DNA of 55,580 bases from positions 1-55,580 of the forward strand of contig JAAVBC010000019.1 in NCBI GenBank assembly GCA_014803765.1, in the 5' to 3' direction. The notes under the pieces were generated by a model, which made no database searches, was not told the origin of the DNA, and saw nothing but the letters and a program-made list of their open reading frames with translations. This document shows positions 37,476 through 45,867 of this stretch, in pieces. Each line of letters opens with the position of its first letter. The stretch's first letter is position 1. A program made the position numbers and the translations under genes. The DNA comes from Bacteroides sp. (GTDB lineage Bacteria > Bacteroidota > Bacteroidia > Bacteroidales > Muribaculaceae).

Positions 37476-37603
37476 CCATTTTTATATATTGCTCTGATTC
37501 TCAGCTTTGAATTTTATAATTTCTAAGAAATATTCTTTAAAAAATCTGTTCTCGTGTATTAAGACCTCTATCCAAAAAGCGGATGTGGAGATTACCGGAT
37601 ATT

Positions 37604-38515
37604 TTAAAGAAGTTTAATGCTTATATAGCGCTTGGGATTTTTCTTGATGTCGACGATAAGCGAATCAATATCTGCAGAGACTTGATTAAGTCTGTTATAG
37701 AGTTCAGGGTCTGTTGTCAGTCTGCCGAGGGTTGAATTCTTATCGTTCAGCTGATTGGAGAATGCGGATAGATTGCGTGTAATTTCCTCGACATTGGTCA
37801 TCGTCGGCTGAAGAGGAAGCGCTTTCAGTTGAGCCGACAATGTCGCAAGATTCCCGGTAATAGTATCTAATGCTATTCCGGCATGACCGACATTGTTAAG
37901 AATACCCGGGAGTCGATTGTTGACTGTCGCCATAGTGCCGTCAAGTCCTTTGGATGCGGAATAGACATTCGCAGTGATTCCATCAAGTCTGGAAATTGAC
38001 TGTGCAAGTGCGGGATCGGAAATAAGCACATTCAGATTGTGGAGAATGGAGTCGACTTTAGGAAGAATATTATTTATCTGAGGGAGCATTTCATTCTGAA
38101 GAGCGCTCATCAAATCAGAGTTGGCTGCGGAAGGAACTTCACTCCCTACAGGGATATAATTCTTTCCCTCCCCCATTTTAAGATTTATGAAAGCCCCGCT
38201 GAGAAGTGTCTGTCCAAGCTCAGCTGTTGTGCCTTCCGGAAGATGAAGTTTTTTGTTAAGTGCAAGTGTCACTTTTACCTTGCCGGGTTTATCATAATCG
38301 ATATCAATCTGACGTACCTGACCGACCTTAAAACCATTAATGCTGACGGGAGAAGATACTGTCAGGTCAGAAATATTGTCATAATAGACTTCATAGAAAT
38401 TGGCAGGAGTGAAGAGATTAATTCCTTTCAAATAATCTATGCCGAATATCAATATCAAGACAGCGGCGATCACTGATGCCCCTATAACGAACTCTTTTCC
38501 TAATTTCGCTTTCAT
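37604..38515 (-). CDS. MlaD/MCE-family lipid-transport protein
   Basis: A 303-residue envelope protein anchored by one N-terminal helix (~10-30, VIGASVIAAVLILIFGIDYL). The MCE domain follows (~38-115): YEVYYDNISDLTVSSPVSINGFKVGQVRQIDID and LLSGAFINLKMG. The remainder is helical and ends in a C-terminal segment with no domain. Related proteins are the substrate-binding subunit of ABC systems that move phospholipids between membranes; the matching permease and ATPase (MlaE/MlaF) are not in the window. It lies 38 bp after the amidase gene on the same strand, so the two are likely one operon. Confidence 0.88.
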   Translation of the reverse strand: MKAKLGKEFVIGASVIAAVLILIFGIDYLKGINLFTPANFYEVYYDNISDLTVSSPVSINGFKVGQVRQIDIDYDKPGKVKVTLALNKKLHLPEGTTAELGQTLLSGAFINLKMGEGKNYIPVGSEVPSAANSDLMSALQNEMLPQINNILPKVDSILHNLNVLISDPALAQSISRLDGITANVYSASKGLDGTMATVNNRLPGILNNVGHAGIALDTITGNLATLSAQLKALPLQPTMTNVEEITRNLSAFSNQLNDKNSTLGRLTTDPELYNRLNQVSADIDSLIVDIKKNPKRYISIKLL

Positions 38516-38553
38516 AGTGGAATTATCTGTTTTGGGTCTTTATGTTCTATTTA

Positions 38554-40074
38554 TCAATTCTTTTCTCTCTTGGATCGGAGCGATTTGCGATTACCCGCGT
38601 GTCTATCTTCAGCGTTTTCTCCGGAATTCTTCGAAGATAATACTTTCTGCTCCTTGGAGGTGTTCTCTTTTATAACCTCTTTTGTCATTGAATTGTTGTT
38701 GATACCGGCGTTCTCTTTTGCCACTTCTTTAGTAATCTCAAGGGAATTATCACTTGCAATCTCATTGATAATTACCTCGGGTTTATCCTTTGATAGATTC
38801 GGGGTGTTGGCTTCAACCGTCTGTATCGTTGTTATAAAATCTGTCCCTGTAAGGGTGAAATCCCTATCTGAAGATGCCATACGCGCCTGAGTTGACCTAC
38901 GACGACGCCCATCAGTGTTATATTTGGGTTTCCTCTGACTTTGGGTAGCCTGAAGATTGGCATGGCTCAAATCTTTATTTTCTACTACAGGTGTCTTCGC
39001 GATAGCTACGACATTTTCAGGCTTGATGATCTCTTCTCCCTCAGACTTGGAATCATTATCCACCCGCAAATCAGAATTGACATTTGATTTTTTCTTGGAC
39101 TTCTTTGATTTCCTGTCGCCCCCCTTAGCCTTTGCAGGAGCATCTTTCTTTTGGGTGGATTGACCCTCTACCTTTATATTCTCTTTCTTTTCACTCTTTG
39201 AAGCTTTATGTTCCTTCTCCAACTGCTCTTCAATCATGCGCTGCTTTTGGAGATAGTTCTGTTCGTAGACTTTGATTGTCTGGAAGATTGCTTCAGCCAA
39301 TTTATCGACACCCTCTTTAGATGTCATGAATTTTGCAGATTGAGGATTACAAATGAAGTCAAGCTCAATCAGCACTGAGGGCATGGATGTTGACCATAAC
39401 ACCCAGAATCCCGCCTGATGCACACCGCGATCCTTACGTTCTGCATACTTCACGAGATTTTGCTGCACATCTTTTGCAAACCTGGCGCTCTCACTGAGAT
39501 TTTTCTTCTGCGCCATTTCAAAGATAATGTAGGATTCATCTCGGTTCGGATCGAAGCCGGAGTATTTCTGCTCATAGCCGTTTTCGAGTTCTATCACTGA
39601 GTTCTCGCGTCGGGCAATTTCGAGATTCGCATCATCTTTATGTGGTCCCTGAGTATAAACGGATGCGCCCGCCACCGTGGCGCGATTTTTATTCTTCGCA
39701 TCCACGGAGTTAGTGTGGATTGAAATAAAAAAGTCGGCTTTAGCATAGTTGGCGATATCCGCACGCTTCTGAAGGGAGATAAATGTGTCATCATCGCGAG
39801 TGAAGACTATCTTCGTATCCTTCAGCTTTTTCCGGCATAACTCTCCTACCTTGAGAGCAACAGCCAGATTGATGTCTTTTTCTTTCGCACCATTGTCGAT
39901 TGCTCCATGATCATGTCCGCCATGACCCGGGTCAAGCACAACCGTAAATTGATCGTTATCTTTAGCTTCCACAGTCGCGGAGAGCGCAAAAGCAGCTCCG
40001 GCAAATAGCAATGCTACCGCACACAATCTCTTTTTTGCCAAAGATAATATTGAATTTTTCCTTATATTAAGCAT
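38554..40074 (-). CDS. N-acetylmuramoyl-L-alanine amidase with long low-complexity C-terminal tail
   Basis: A 506-residue exported peptidoglycan amidase. The ATG at 40074 gives a good signal peptide (KKRLCAVALLFAGAAFALSATVEA); a longer frame to 40137 is less likely because it crosses the promoter. The Amidase_3 domain spans ~42-260: zinc ligands His51 in DPGHGGHDHGA, Glu in AKEKDINLA and His in FISIHTNS, with the catalytic Glu near IELDFIC. The C-terminal ~240 residues are Lys/Ser/Asn/Glu-rich, basic and apparently disordered, ending RSKREKN, which is unusual. It may bind the cell wall or partners. Cotranscribed with mlaD. Confidence 0.9.
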   Translation of the reverse strand: MLNIRKNSILSLAKKRLCAVALLFAGAAFALSATVEAKDNDQFTVVLDPGHGGHDHGAIDNGAKEKDINLAVALKVGELCRKKLKDTKIVFTRDDDTFISLQKRADIANYAKADFFISIHTNSVDAKNKNRATVAGASVYTQGPHKDDANLEIARRENSVIELENGYEQKYSGFDPNRDESYIIFEMAQKKNLSESARFAKDVQQNLVKYAERKDRGVHQAGFWVLWSTSMPSVLIELDFICNPQSAKFMTSKEGVDKLAEAIFQTIKVYEQNYLQKQRMIEEQLEKEHKASKSEKKENIKVEGQSTQKKDAPAKAKGGDRKSKKSKKKSNVNSDLRVDNDSKSEGEEIIKPENVVAIAKTPVVENKDLSHANLQATQSQRKPKYNTDGRRRRSTQARMASSDRDFTLTGTDFITTIQTVEANTPNLSKDKPEVIINEIASDNSLEITKEVAKENAGINNNSMTKEVIKENTSKEQKVLSSKNSGENAEDRHAGNRKSLRSKREKN

Positions 40075-40134
40075 TATATATTTTCTATTATATGCCATTG
40101 GACGAGTAAAAAATGTCCGGATTTGGCTACAATG

Positions 40135-40142
40135 CAAAATTA
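40135..40142 (-). promoter_or_regulatory. candidate -7 element of the amidase-mlaD operon
   Basis: TAATTTTG on the minus strand fits the -7 consensus. A CTG rather than TTG lies about 21 nt upstream, so the -33 element is weak. The leader would be about 55 nt to the ATG at 40074. Confidence 0.5.
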
Positions 40143-40213
40143 AGAAAAAAATCAGTAGAGTTGCAGAAAACCATCAAAAAAAATTCAGTTTCCACTTTAA
40201 TATTTTATCATTT

Positions 40214-40735
40214 TCACTCGGAAAGTATAGAAGCTCCTTTTTCTGTGATATAATACCAAATGTGAGCTGCCGCTTCTGCATCGCAAAGTGCGTGGTGGTG
40301 ATGATCAAGGTCGTAGCCGCATCTTTTGGCAACTGTAGGGAGTTTATGATTCAGAAGAGTATTCCCGAAGGTCCGGCGGGATGCCGTGCAGGTGCAGTGA
40401 AACTCGTAATCGGGATAATCCATCTCAAAGCGGCGGAATGCGGCTTTGAGGCATCCTTCATCGAATCGGCTGAAATGTGCTACGAGCGGCAGACCTTCAA
40501 TAATCTGCTCCGCTTCAGCCCATACTTCCGGAAAAGTGTCGGCTGATTCCGTATCTTCCGGATAAATTCCATGAACCCGGATATTCCCCGGACTGTAATA
40601 ATTCGGGACGGGGTGTATCAGTCGATAGAACCGATCAGTAATCTTTCCATCTCTGACTACGACAATCCCGATGCTGCATACGCTGCTGGAGTTGCGGTTG
40701 GCAGTTTCAAAATCTATAGCTGCGAAGTCCTTCAT
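40214..40735 (-). CDS. DEDDh 3'-5' exonuclease (DnaQ/PolC-epsilon-like)
   Basis: A 173-residue stand-alone exonuclease of the RNase T/DnaQ fold. ExoI has Asp8 and Glu10 (FAAIDFETAN), ExoII has AHFSRFDEG, and ExoIII has HHHHALCDAEAAA with the catalytic His and Asp. It is short, with no polymerase or BRCT domain. Such proteins trim DNA or RNA 3' ends, but the substrate cannot be told from the sequence. It is divergent from the methyltransferase gene at 40906, and 139 bp separate it from the amidase start. Confidence 0.88.
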   Translation of the reverse strand: MKDFAAIDFETANRNSSSVCSIGIVVVRDGKITDRFYRLIHPVPNYYSPGNIRVHGIYPEDTESADTFPEVWAEAEQIIEGLPLVAHFSRFDEGCLKAAFRRFEMDYPDYEFHCTCTASRRTFGNTLLNHKLPTVAKRCGYDLDHHHHALCDAEAAAHIWYYITEKGASILSE

Positions 40736-40818
40736 AATTTCACTCGATATTTAGTAATAGATGCTTATTTTTACCCAATTATTAACGTAATGTTGTTTCT
40801 GCATATTGCCTTATTTAT

Positions 40819-40826
40819 TATTTTTG
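40819..40826 (+). promoter_or_regulatory. candidate -7 element of the THUMP-like methyltransferase gene
   Basis: TATTTTTG matches TAnnTTTG; a TTG at 40793-40795 is 23 nt upstream, a little over the usual spacing. It leaves a leader of about 70 nt. Confidence 0.45.
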
Positions 40827-40905
40827 CAGTCTGAATCGACATCGGCAATTCTTTCCCGACTCTTTTCTCTAAGTTATTGTTAGTTTCCATTACTGCTAAT
40901 AGACT

Positions 40906-42282
40906 ATGGATTATTCTGCATTTTTAAATCAATATAAGGATAAAGACCCTAATCAGCTTAGGCTTAAGTTGATCAAGCCGGATATGCCGATAGATGAGCG
41001 TGAGCGGATTGAGCACTTCATCGTCGGGCTTGAATGCAGAAGGAAATTTCGGGGCAAATTCAGAAATCTCCTTCAAGCTTTCGAAGACTTTGAGTTCCCG
41101 TCTCTGCTTGCGGGCGAACAGGCAAGCCACGAGGCTGTCAGTGCTTATCATGCTGAGATTGTAAAATCTCTGCCGGAGTTCCCTTTTCGCCGCTTTATAG
41201 ATATGACTTCGGGATTGGGTATGGATTTTATTGCCATTGCCGGGATTTCCGGAGGGAGTGAAAAAAATTGCAGATGCGTTGCCCTGGATATTGATTTTGA
41301 CAAGAGCCGGATTTTGGGTAGGAATTTAAAACTGATTGGGAAGGGAACAGACGAGGGAATTGCAATGGCTCAAGCCATCGCCGGGGATTCGATTGAGTAT
41401 ATCCGGGAGCTACGGAAGGATTTGAGTGAGAAGATTAACAGAGACTCTTTTGAGGATAGAGAATCGTTTGAGAATAATAAGCAGAACTCGATTGAAGGGA
41501 AAAATTTGATTTTTGTCGATCCGGCTCGAAGGGATTCAGGGAATGGACGATTGTATGATCCAAAGGATTGCATGCCTGATATTCCCGGCAATCTTGAAAT
41601 GATTATGGAGGTCGCGGATGTTTTGCTGATTAAGAATTCTCCCATGCTGGAGCCTACTGAATTACTGAAATATTTCCCAAGAGTCCGTAGAATCCATATC
41701 GTCAGCTATAAGAATGAATGTAAGGAAGTGCTTTTGGAAATCGCAAAGAATTTCGAGGGCTTTGAGGGTACACGCATTGTGAATATTAAGGATTCTTCGG
41801 ATTCTGCCGGATATATCAATGAAGTGTTTGACATTCCGTCTGAGGACTCGGGGCTTACCCTCCCCTCTCATATCAATCATTCAGAGTTGGAGGAAGCCTT
41901 GAAGTCCGAGCATCCTGTCTACCTCTACGAACCGAACGCGGGAGTGATGAAGACCGGTGCATGGGGGTATCTTTCCCGATGTTTCCCTGATTTAAAGAAG
42001 GCATCTGCAAATACCCATATCTTTCTGTCCCGACGTTTATACAAGGATTTTCCGGGTAGAGTGGCTGAGATTGAAGAACTGATAGATAAAGCCGCGAAAA
42101 AAAGACTTAAAGGTGAGAAGATAAATGTGGTCAGTAGGAATCATCCGCTCTCACCTGAGAAGATTATCTCGGACATAAAGTTAAAGTCCTCTCCCAAAGC
42201 TGATCGGTTTCTCTATGCTATTACGATTGATGACTCCGGCAAGGGCTTGCCGGTGATGCTTCTGACACACATTGTAAAATAA
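40906..42282 (+). CDS. Class I SAM-dependent methyltransferase with THUMP-like domain
   Basis: A 458-residue protein. After a helical N-terminus, the Rossmann core carries motif I FIDMTSGLGMDFIAIA (~97-112), an acidic motif II LDIDFDKS, and a conserved FVDPARRDSGNGRLYD block (Asp ~205) characteristic of this Bacteroidota family. The C-terminal ~130 residues match the THUMP-like domain by pattern (YLYEPNAGVMKTGAWG, THIFLSRRLYKDFPGR), suggesting an RNA substrate. The exact target is unknown. The final codons GTA AAA TAA form the first unit of a 15-bp tandem repeat that continues downstream. Confidence 0.85.
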   Translation: MDYSAFLNQYKDKDPNQLRLKLIKPDMPIDERERIEHFIVGLECRRKFRGKFRNLLQAFEDFEFPSLLAGEQASHEAVSAYHAEIVKSLPEFPFRRFIDMTSGLGMDFIAIAGISGGSEKNCRCVALDIDFDKSRILGRNLKLIGKGTDEGIAMAQAIAGDSIEYIRELRKDLSEKINRDSFEDRESFENNKQNSIEGKNLIFVDPARRDSGNGRLYDPKDCMPDIPGNLEMIMEVADVLLIKNSPMLEPTELLKYFPRVRRIHIVSYKNECKEVLLEIAKNFEGFEGTRIVNIKDSSDSAGYINEVFDIPSEDSGLTLPSHINHSELEEALKSEHPVYLYEPNAGVMKTGAWGYLSRCFPDLKKASANTHIFLSRRLYKDFPGRVAEIEELIDKAAKKRLKGEKINVVSRNHPLSPEKIISDIKLKSSPKADRFLYAITIDDSGKGLPVMLLTHIVK

Positions 42283-42348
42283 TATCGGGTAAAATAATAT
42301 CGGGTAAAATAATATTGGGCAAAATAATGGCGGGTAAAATAATGCAGG
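42274..42348 (+). repeat. Five-copy 15-bp tandem repeat across the methyltransferase stop codon
   Basis: Unit GTAAAATAATATCGG. Copies: 42274-42288, 42289-42303 (identical), 42304-42318 (one change), 42319-42333 and 42334-42348 (diverged). As 15 is a multiple of 3, each copy keeps an in-frame TAA, giving five tandem stop codons. The first copy is the end of the coding sequence. Confidence 0.9.
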
Positions 42349-42422
42349 AGCGGGTTGCATTAGCCGAGTCTTTTGCGCTGAATAATTAAGCGTTGAGACT
42401 CCGGTTATGCAACCCGCTCCGC
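42344..42422. repeat. REP-like palindromic element
   Basis: A long imperfect hairpin with ~33-nt arms: GGAGCGGGTTGCAT at the left, ATGCAACCCGCTCC at 42407-42420 on the right. The right arm (CCGGTTATGCAACCCGCTCC) matches 51631-51650 with one change. It begins inside the last tandem copy and ends 20 bp before the stop of the OmpP1-like gene. Confidence 0.8.
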
Positions 42423-42441
42423 TGAGTTATGTAAAGTCGAA

Positions 42442-44136
42442 TCAGAACTTATATCCCATTGACAGGACTACTTGATTTGAGGTAAAGCTGACTGATGAGG
42501 ATGGCGCCTGAATGCGCGATGTAACGTCGTTGGTGAAGCCATGATATGTGGCTTTGTTGTTCTTATACACGTATGCGAGATCGGCATAGAACCCCTTAAT
42601 GCGATAACCGAGACCGCAGGAGATATAATTTGTAGATTCATCAAAGTTATAGCTCGGGAAAAGATTTGCAGTCGCTATATCATAATCGCCCTTACGAGCA
42701 TTATCGCTGACCGGCGATGAGATATTGGCATATCCGGCGCGAACGCTAAACTGTGGAGTTACGCGGTATTCCACACCTACTTTGAAGGTATTTGTGTTCT
42801 TTGCGTAATTCCCTATATTTCCGTTTGTGCCATCGTAGTCATAAGAGTTAGATGAGGGGGTGTACCAATCATTGCCATAACTATAATAGGACGGATCCTC
42901 AAATTTCATCCCGGTCATCTTAGCCCACTCATATTCTGCGGAAATGATGAAATTGCTGCCGATAACTCCTGCGGCAGAAACGTCAACTTTCCAGGGAGAA
43001 CGGAAACGGAAACTGTAGGAACCGGGATAGCCGTCATTCGTAATAAGACTCGGGTCATTCTGGGGATTGTGCTGAGCCTCTCCATTGTAAGCGTAAGTCG
43101 TAGACGCTATGAAGTCCTGAGTCAGTGAGTAGAATGTCGGAGTGGAGAAAGAAAAACCGATACGAAGTTCCTGAATCGGTTTTACGATTACGCCAAGCTT
43201 GTAGGCGAAGCCCTGACCGCTTACACGATATGAATTGCTTAGCGACCATTGAGAAGGAACCTGACCAATTCCATCGCTACCCATTACGTAGGCATTCTGC
43301 AGGTTCTCTCCGTAATAACTGTTGCGGGTATAATTCAGGTTAGTAATATCAAAATCCATGCCCCAATAGACGACGTTTCCAAAATTACCACCGAAAGCGA
43401 TATTAAATGAATCAATACCTCCCGATTCTGTGACGGCAAAGTCAGCCGTGCCGGATGTACCGGGTGCTACCTGATTCCCTTTTGAGTCATATACGGGATC
43501 GCCCCACTGACCATACCAATTCGTGTCGCCATCCGCCTGCAACTCCGGATTGATAAGATAGGAATCATAGCCGAGAATAGTAATCCAGGGAGCGCCTTGT
43601 CCGGATGAAGGATTGTAGGGATCGAATGCGTTGGAGATTTCATCCTCAGTTACATAATTCTGATAAGCTACACCTGCCATCCAGTTGGTCATGGAAGTGT
43701 TGAGTGCGCCAAAACTGCCATGCCATGAGCGATTGAACGAAGCTTCCTTATTGTAAGTGAAGCCAAAATTCAAATTTGGTACTACGCTACTGTTGAGCTT
43801 CAATGTGAGCACACCTCCTATGTTGTTCAAAAGGAATGGTGTGCGAGACTGAGAAGATGAAAAGCCGGGCACATCGGATTTTGAATTCTGGGCATCCAGA
43901 TCAAGTGTAAAGCCTACTTCGTTGCTACGATAGACACCTATACCGGCTGGGTTTTGAGAAAGAGTCGTAAGGTCACCGCCGAGCGCACCGAACGCACCTC
44001 CCATCGACATATAGCGGGCTGTGCCCTTAATGTCCTGACGAGAAAGTGATAAGGCGTCAACTGCACTTTGAGAGAAGGCAGCAGCAGGAATCATTACTGA
44101 TGCTGAGAGGAGTATAGGTTTGAGCATAGTATTCAT
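42442..44136 (-). CDS. OmpP1/FadL-type outer-membrane beta-barrel protein
   Basis: A 564-residue predicted outer-membrane transporter. The ATG at 44136 (MNTMLKPILLSASVMIPAAAFSQ) gives a clean signal peptide; the longer frame to 44199 is unlikely. After it, RYMSMGGAFGALGGDLTTLSQNPAGIGVYRSNEVGF is the typical N-terminal hatch segment of FadL/OmpP1-like proteins in Bacteroidota. The rest is alternating beta-strand sequence rich in Tyr, Asn and Gly, ending in an aromatic residue (LSMGYKF), as expected for barrel insertion. The ligand is unknown; FadL itself takes up long-chain fatty acids. It is downstream of the Trp/Gly-rich protein gene, with a hairpin between. Confidence 0.88.
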   Translation of the reverse strand: MNTMLKPILLSASVMIPAAAFSQSAVDALSLSRQDIKGTARYMSMGGAFGALGGDLTTLSQNPAGIGVYRSNEVGFTLDLDAQNSKSDVPGFSSSQSRTPFLLNNIGGVLTLKLNSSVVPNLNFGFTYNKEASFNRSWHGSFGALNTSMTNWMAGVAYQNYVTEDEISNAFDPYNPSSGQGAPWITILGYDSYLINPELQADGDTNWYGQWGDPVYDSKGNQVAPGTSGTADFAVTESGGIDSFNIAFGGNFGNVVYWGMDFDITNLNYTRNSYYGENLQNAYVMGSDGIGQVPSQWSLSNSYRVSGQGFAYKLGVIVKPIQELRIGFSFSTPTFYSLTQDFIASTTYAYNGEAQHNPQNDPSLITNDGYPGSYSFRFRSPWKVDVSAAGVIGSNFIISAEYEWAKMTGMKFEDPSYYSYGNDWYTPSSNSYDYDGTNGNIGNYAKNTNTFKVGVEYRVTPQFSVRAGYANISSPVSDNARKGDYDIATANLFPSYNFDESTNYISCGLGYRIKGFYADLAYVYKNNKATYHGFTNDVTSRIQAPSSSVSFTSNQVVLSMGYKF

Positions 44137-44177
44137 AAGTGAAATCTTTATAATTCGGGAGTATAAGTATTTAAGAA

Positions 44178-44212
44178 AGTCGTCCGCCCATTTATACACT
44201 GAGCGGACGACT
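44178..44212 (-). terminator. Hairpin between the Trp/Gly-rich protein gene and the OmpP1-like gene
   Basis: A 10-bp perfect stem (AGTCGTCCGC at 44178-44187 and its complement at 44203-44212) with a 15-nt loop. On the minus strand it is followed by a moderately T-rich stretch. It may attenuate rather than fully stop transcription. Confidence 0.6.
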
Positions 44213-44252
44213 GTATATGATTATTAATCTTTTGCCGCACAAGAGATCGGAT

Positions 44253-45578
44253 TCATCTTCTTCCGCCGGATCTACCACCGCCGAATCCCCCTCCGGAAGA
44301 ACGTCCGCCTCCGCCGTAGCCGCCGCTACCTGAAGATCTGCCGCCTGAGAAGCTTCCGCTGCTCCGATAGCTGCTGCCGGAACTGCTGCTATTAGAGTTG
44401 CTGCGATAGGTCGAACTGTTGCTTGAACTATTGCTTGTTCTGCCGCTGTTCCTGTTGCCGGGGACTGAGTTTGTATATCCTCCGGTTGAAGAGTTCCTGC
44501 CGCCTGAAGTGTATCCTCCCGGACGTGTGGAACTTCCGGTATTACCCGACGGACGAGTTGTGGTGGTTGAACCCGGACGGGTTGTAGTCGTAGAATTAGG
44601 ACGGGTTGTGGTGTAAGAACCCGGACGAGTCTGTGTTGAAGTTGCAGTATTACCGGGACGGCTTGAATATCCACCATTCTGAGGATTTCTACCTGTTGTG
44701 GTAGAAGTGTAAGCCCCCTGACCGGGACGTCTGCCGGAACCGGTGGTTGTGCCTATACCGGAATTCACACCATGATTACCTGCCATACTGCCGGGGCGAC
44801 CGATAGTGGAATGATTGTTATTTCCGGGGCGTGTTGCATTTGCGACTCCGACGGGACGCAGACCATTGTTAGCCCATCCGCCGCCGGGTCTGACCGGACG
44901 GTTTGCACCGGGGCGATAATTGTTGGCATAGTAATAACCGGGACGCGGAGGCACGGGAGTACCCCAACCCCAGCTCGGTCCCCAACTCCAGCTCGGTCCC
45001 CAGCCTAATCCCCAATTCCAGGGATTATTCCAAGGGCTATACCAAGGGCTGTTCCATCCCCAACTCAGTGACCATGCAGGTCCATAGCCCCATGGATAGA
45101 CCGGATTCCAATACGAACCATACCATCCCCAACCCCAACCCGAAGGATAGAGAGAATTCCAGGCATAGTACGGATTCCAATCAGTGAAATACGGACTACC
45201 GTTGAAATTGAACTCAATATTTACATTGCCGTATGAATTTTCAAGCACATCTGCAAGTAAATCCTCATTGTCGAGTACAATCGTAGGGTTATAATATTTC
45301 TGAATCTGAGTCGTGTAGACAAAATCAGGGGCAGCCTCCGCTTCCGCACCGATAGTATCTACCGGCGAAGAATAGTACTGACCACGCATATTATATTCAT
45401 CGACATCCATATCCTGAAAATTGGATATATAGTTCGATTGTTTCGTAGCGCTTTTAGATGAAGAGGTCTTGTCTTTCTTAGGATTATAATAGATGTCATC
45501 CTCAACCTGAGCATGTGCGAATCCTAATCCCATCATCATTGCAGACGCAAGCAGTATGTAGTTTTTCATATTTTTCAT
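44253..45578 (-). CDS. Secreted Trp/Gly/Pro-rich protein with Arg-Gly-rich tail, unknown function
   Basis: A 441-residue exported protein, signal peptide ending near AHAQ (an alternative Met three codons on). Residues ~25-125 are ordinary acidic sequence. Residues ~130-225 are strikingly rich in Trp, Gly, Tyr, Pro and Asn (for example GWGWGWYGSYWNPVYPWGYG). From ~230 to the end it is low complexity: Gly/Asn/Arg/Thr/Ser repeats such as TRPGSTTTTRPSG, then a terminal Gly/Ser/Arg region ending GGGRSGGRR. No family recognised. A surface or matrix role is an inference from composition. Long frames on the opposite strand here are by-products of this skewed composition. Confidence 0.7.
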   Translation of the reverse strand: MKNMKNYILLASAMMMGLGFAHAQVEDDIYYNPKKDKTSSSKSATKQSNYISNFQDMDVDEYNMRGQYYSSPVDTIGAEAEAAPDFVYTTQIQKYYNPTIVLDNEDLLADVLENSYGNVNIEFNFNGSPYFTDWNPYYAWNSLYPSGWGWGWYGSYWNPVYPWGYGPAWSLSWGWNSPWYSPWNNPWNWGLGWGPSWSWGPSWGWGTPVPPRPGYYYANNYRPGANRPVRPGGGWANNGLRPVGVANATRPGNNNHSTIGRPGSMAGNHGVNSGIGTTTGSGRRPGQGAYTSTTTGRNPQNGGYSSRPGNTATSTQTRPGSYTTTRPNSTTTTRPGSTTTTRPSGNTGSSTRPGGYTSGGRNSSTGGYTNSVPGNRNSGRTSNSSSNSSTYRSNSNSSSSGSSYRSSGSFSGGRSSGSGGYGGGGRSSGGGFGGGRSGGRR

Positions 45579-45600
45579 CTTACTTCGCTTTTTATCTTTA

Positions 45601-45608
45601 CAAATATA
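45601..45608 (-). promoter_or_regulatory. candidate -7 element of the Trp/Gly-rich protein gene
   Basis: TATATTTG on the minus strand matches TAnnTTTG; no TTG lies at the usual -33 distance. The leader would be only ~15-25 nt. Confidence 0.4.
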
Positions 45609-45805
45609 ACAATTATTTCTGAGATTGGTTATTAGTAATCACTGAAAACTAAAATTTTCAATCCGTTTTCCTATTTGACTGCATATCGGTTTTGAAGTTT
45701 ATTGCAATTTTCTTAAATAAAGTTAAACATCTTAAGTTTCGCAAGATTTCTTTATAGTTTTCGACTTGAAACCCTCAGTATCAGATCAGGCAGTATAATT
45801 AAAGA

Positions 45806-45842
45806 CGTCCACCCCATCCCTCTATATGGGATGGGGTGGACG
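45806..45842 (-). terminator. Terminator of the CotH-family gene
   Basis: A 15-bp perfect GC-rich stem (45806-45820 with 45828-45842) and a 7-nt loop, 26 bp after the CotH-gene stop on the minus strand. Only a short T-rich stretch follows. The rest of the 289-bp gap up to 45578 is AT-rich with no further gene seen. Confidence 0.75.
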
Positions 45843-45867
45843 AATATAGTGATTCTCCCGGAAATTA

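Noticed and set aside
37362..37603. Possible oriC next to dnaA
   Set aside because: No cluster of TTATCCACA-type DnaA boxes or AT-rich 13-mer array was seen; the gap is explained by a terminator and leader.
42274..42348. CRISPR array
   Set aside because: Units are 15 bp in direct contact with no spacers; it is a simple tandem repeat.
44192..44677. 161-codon frame overlapping the Trp/Gly-rich protein gene
   Set aside because: It is an alternate frame of a low-complexity region, with Val/Leu/Pro/Gln/Ala bias and no signal or family.
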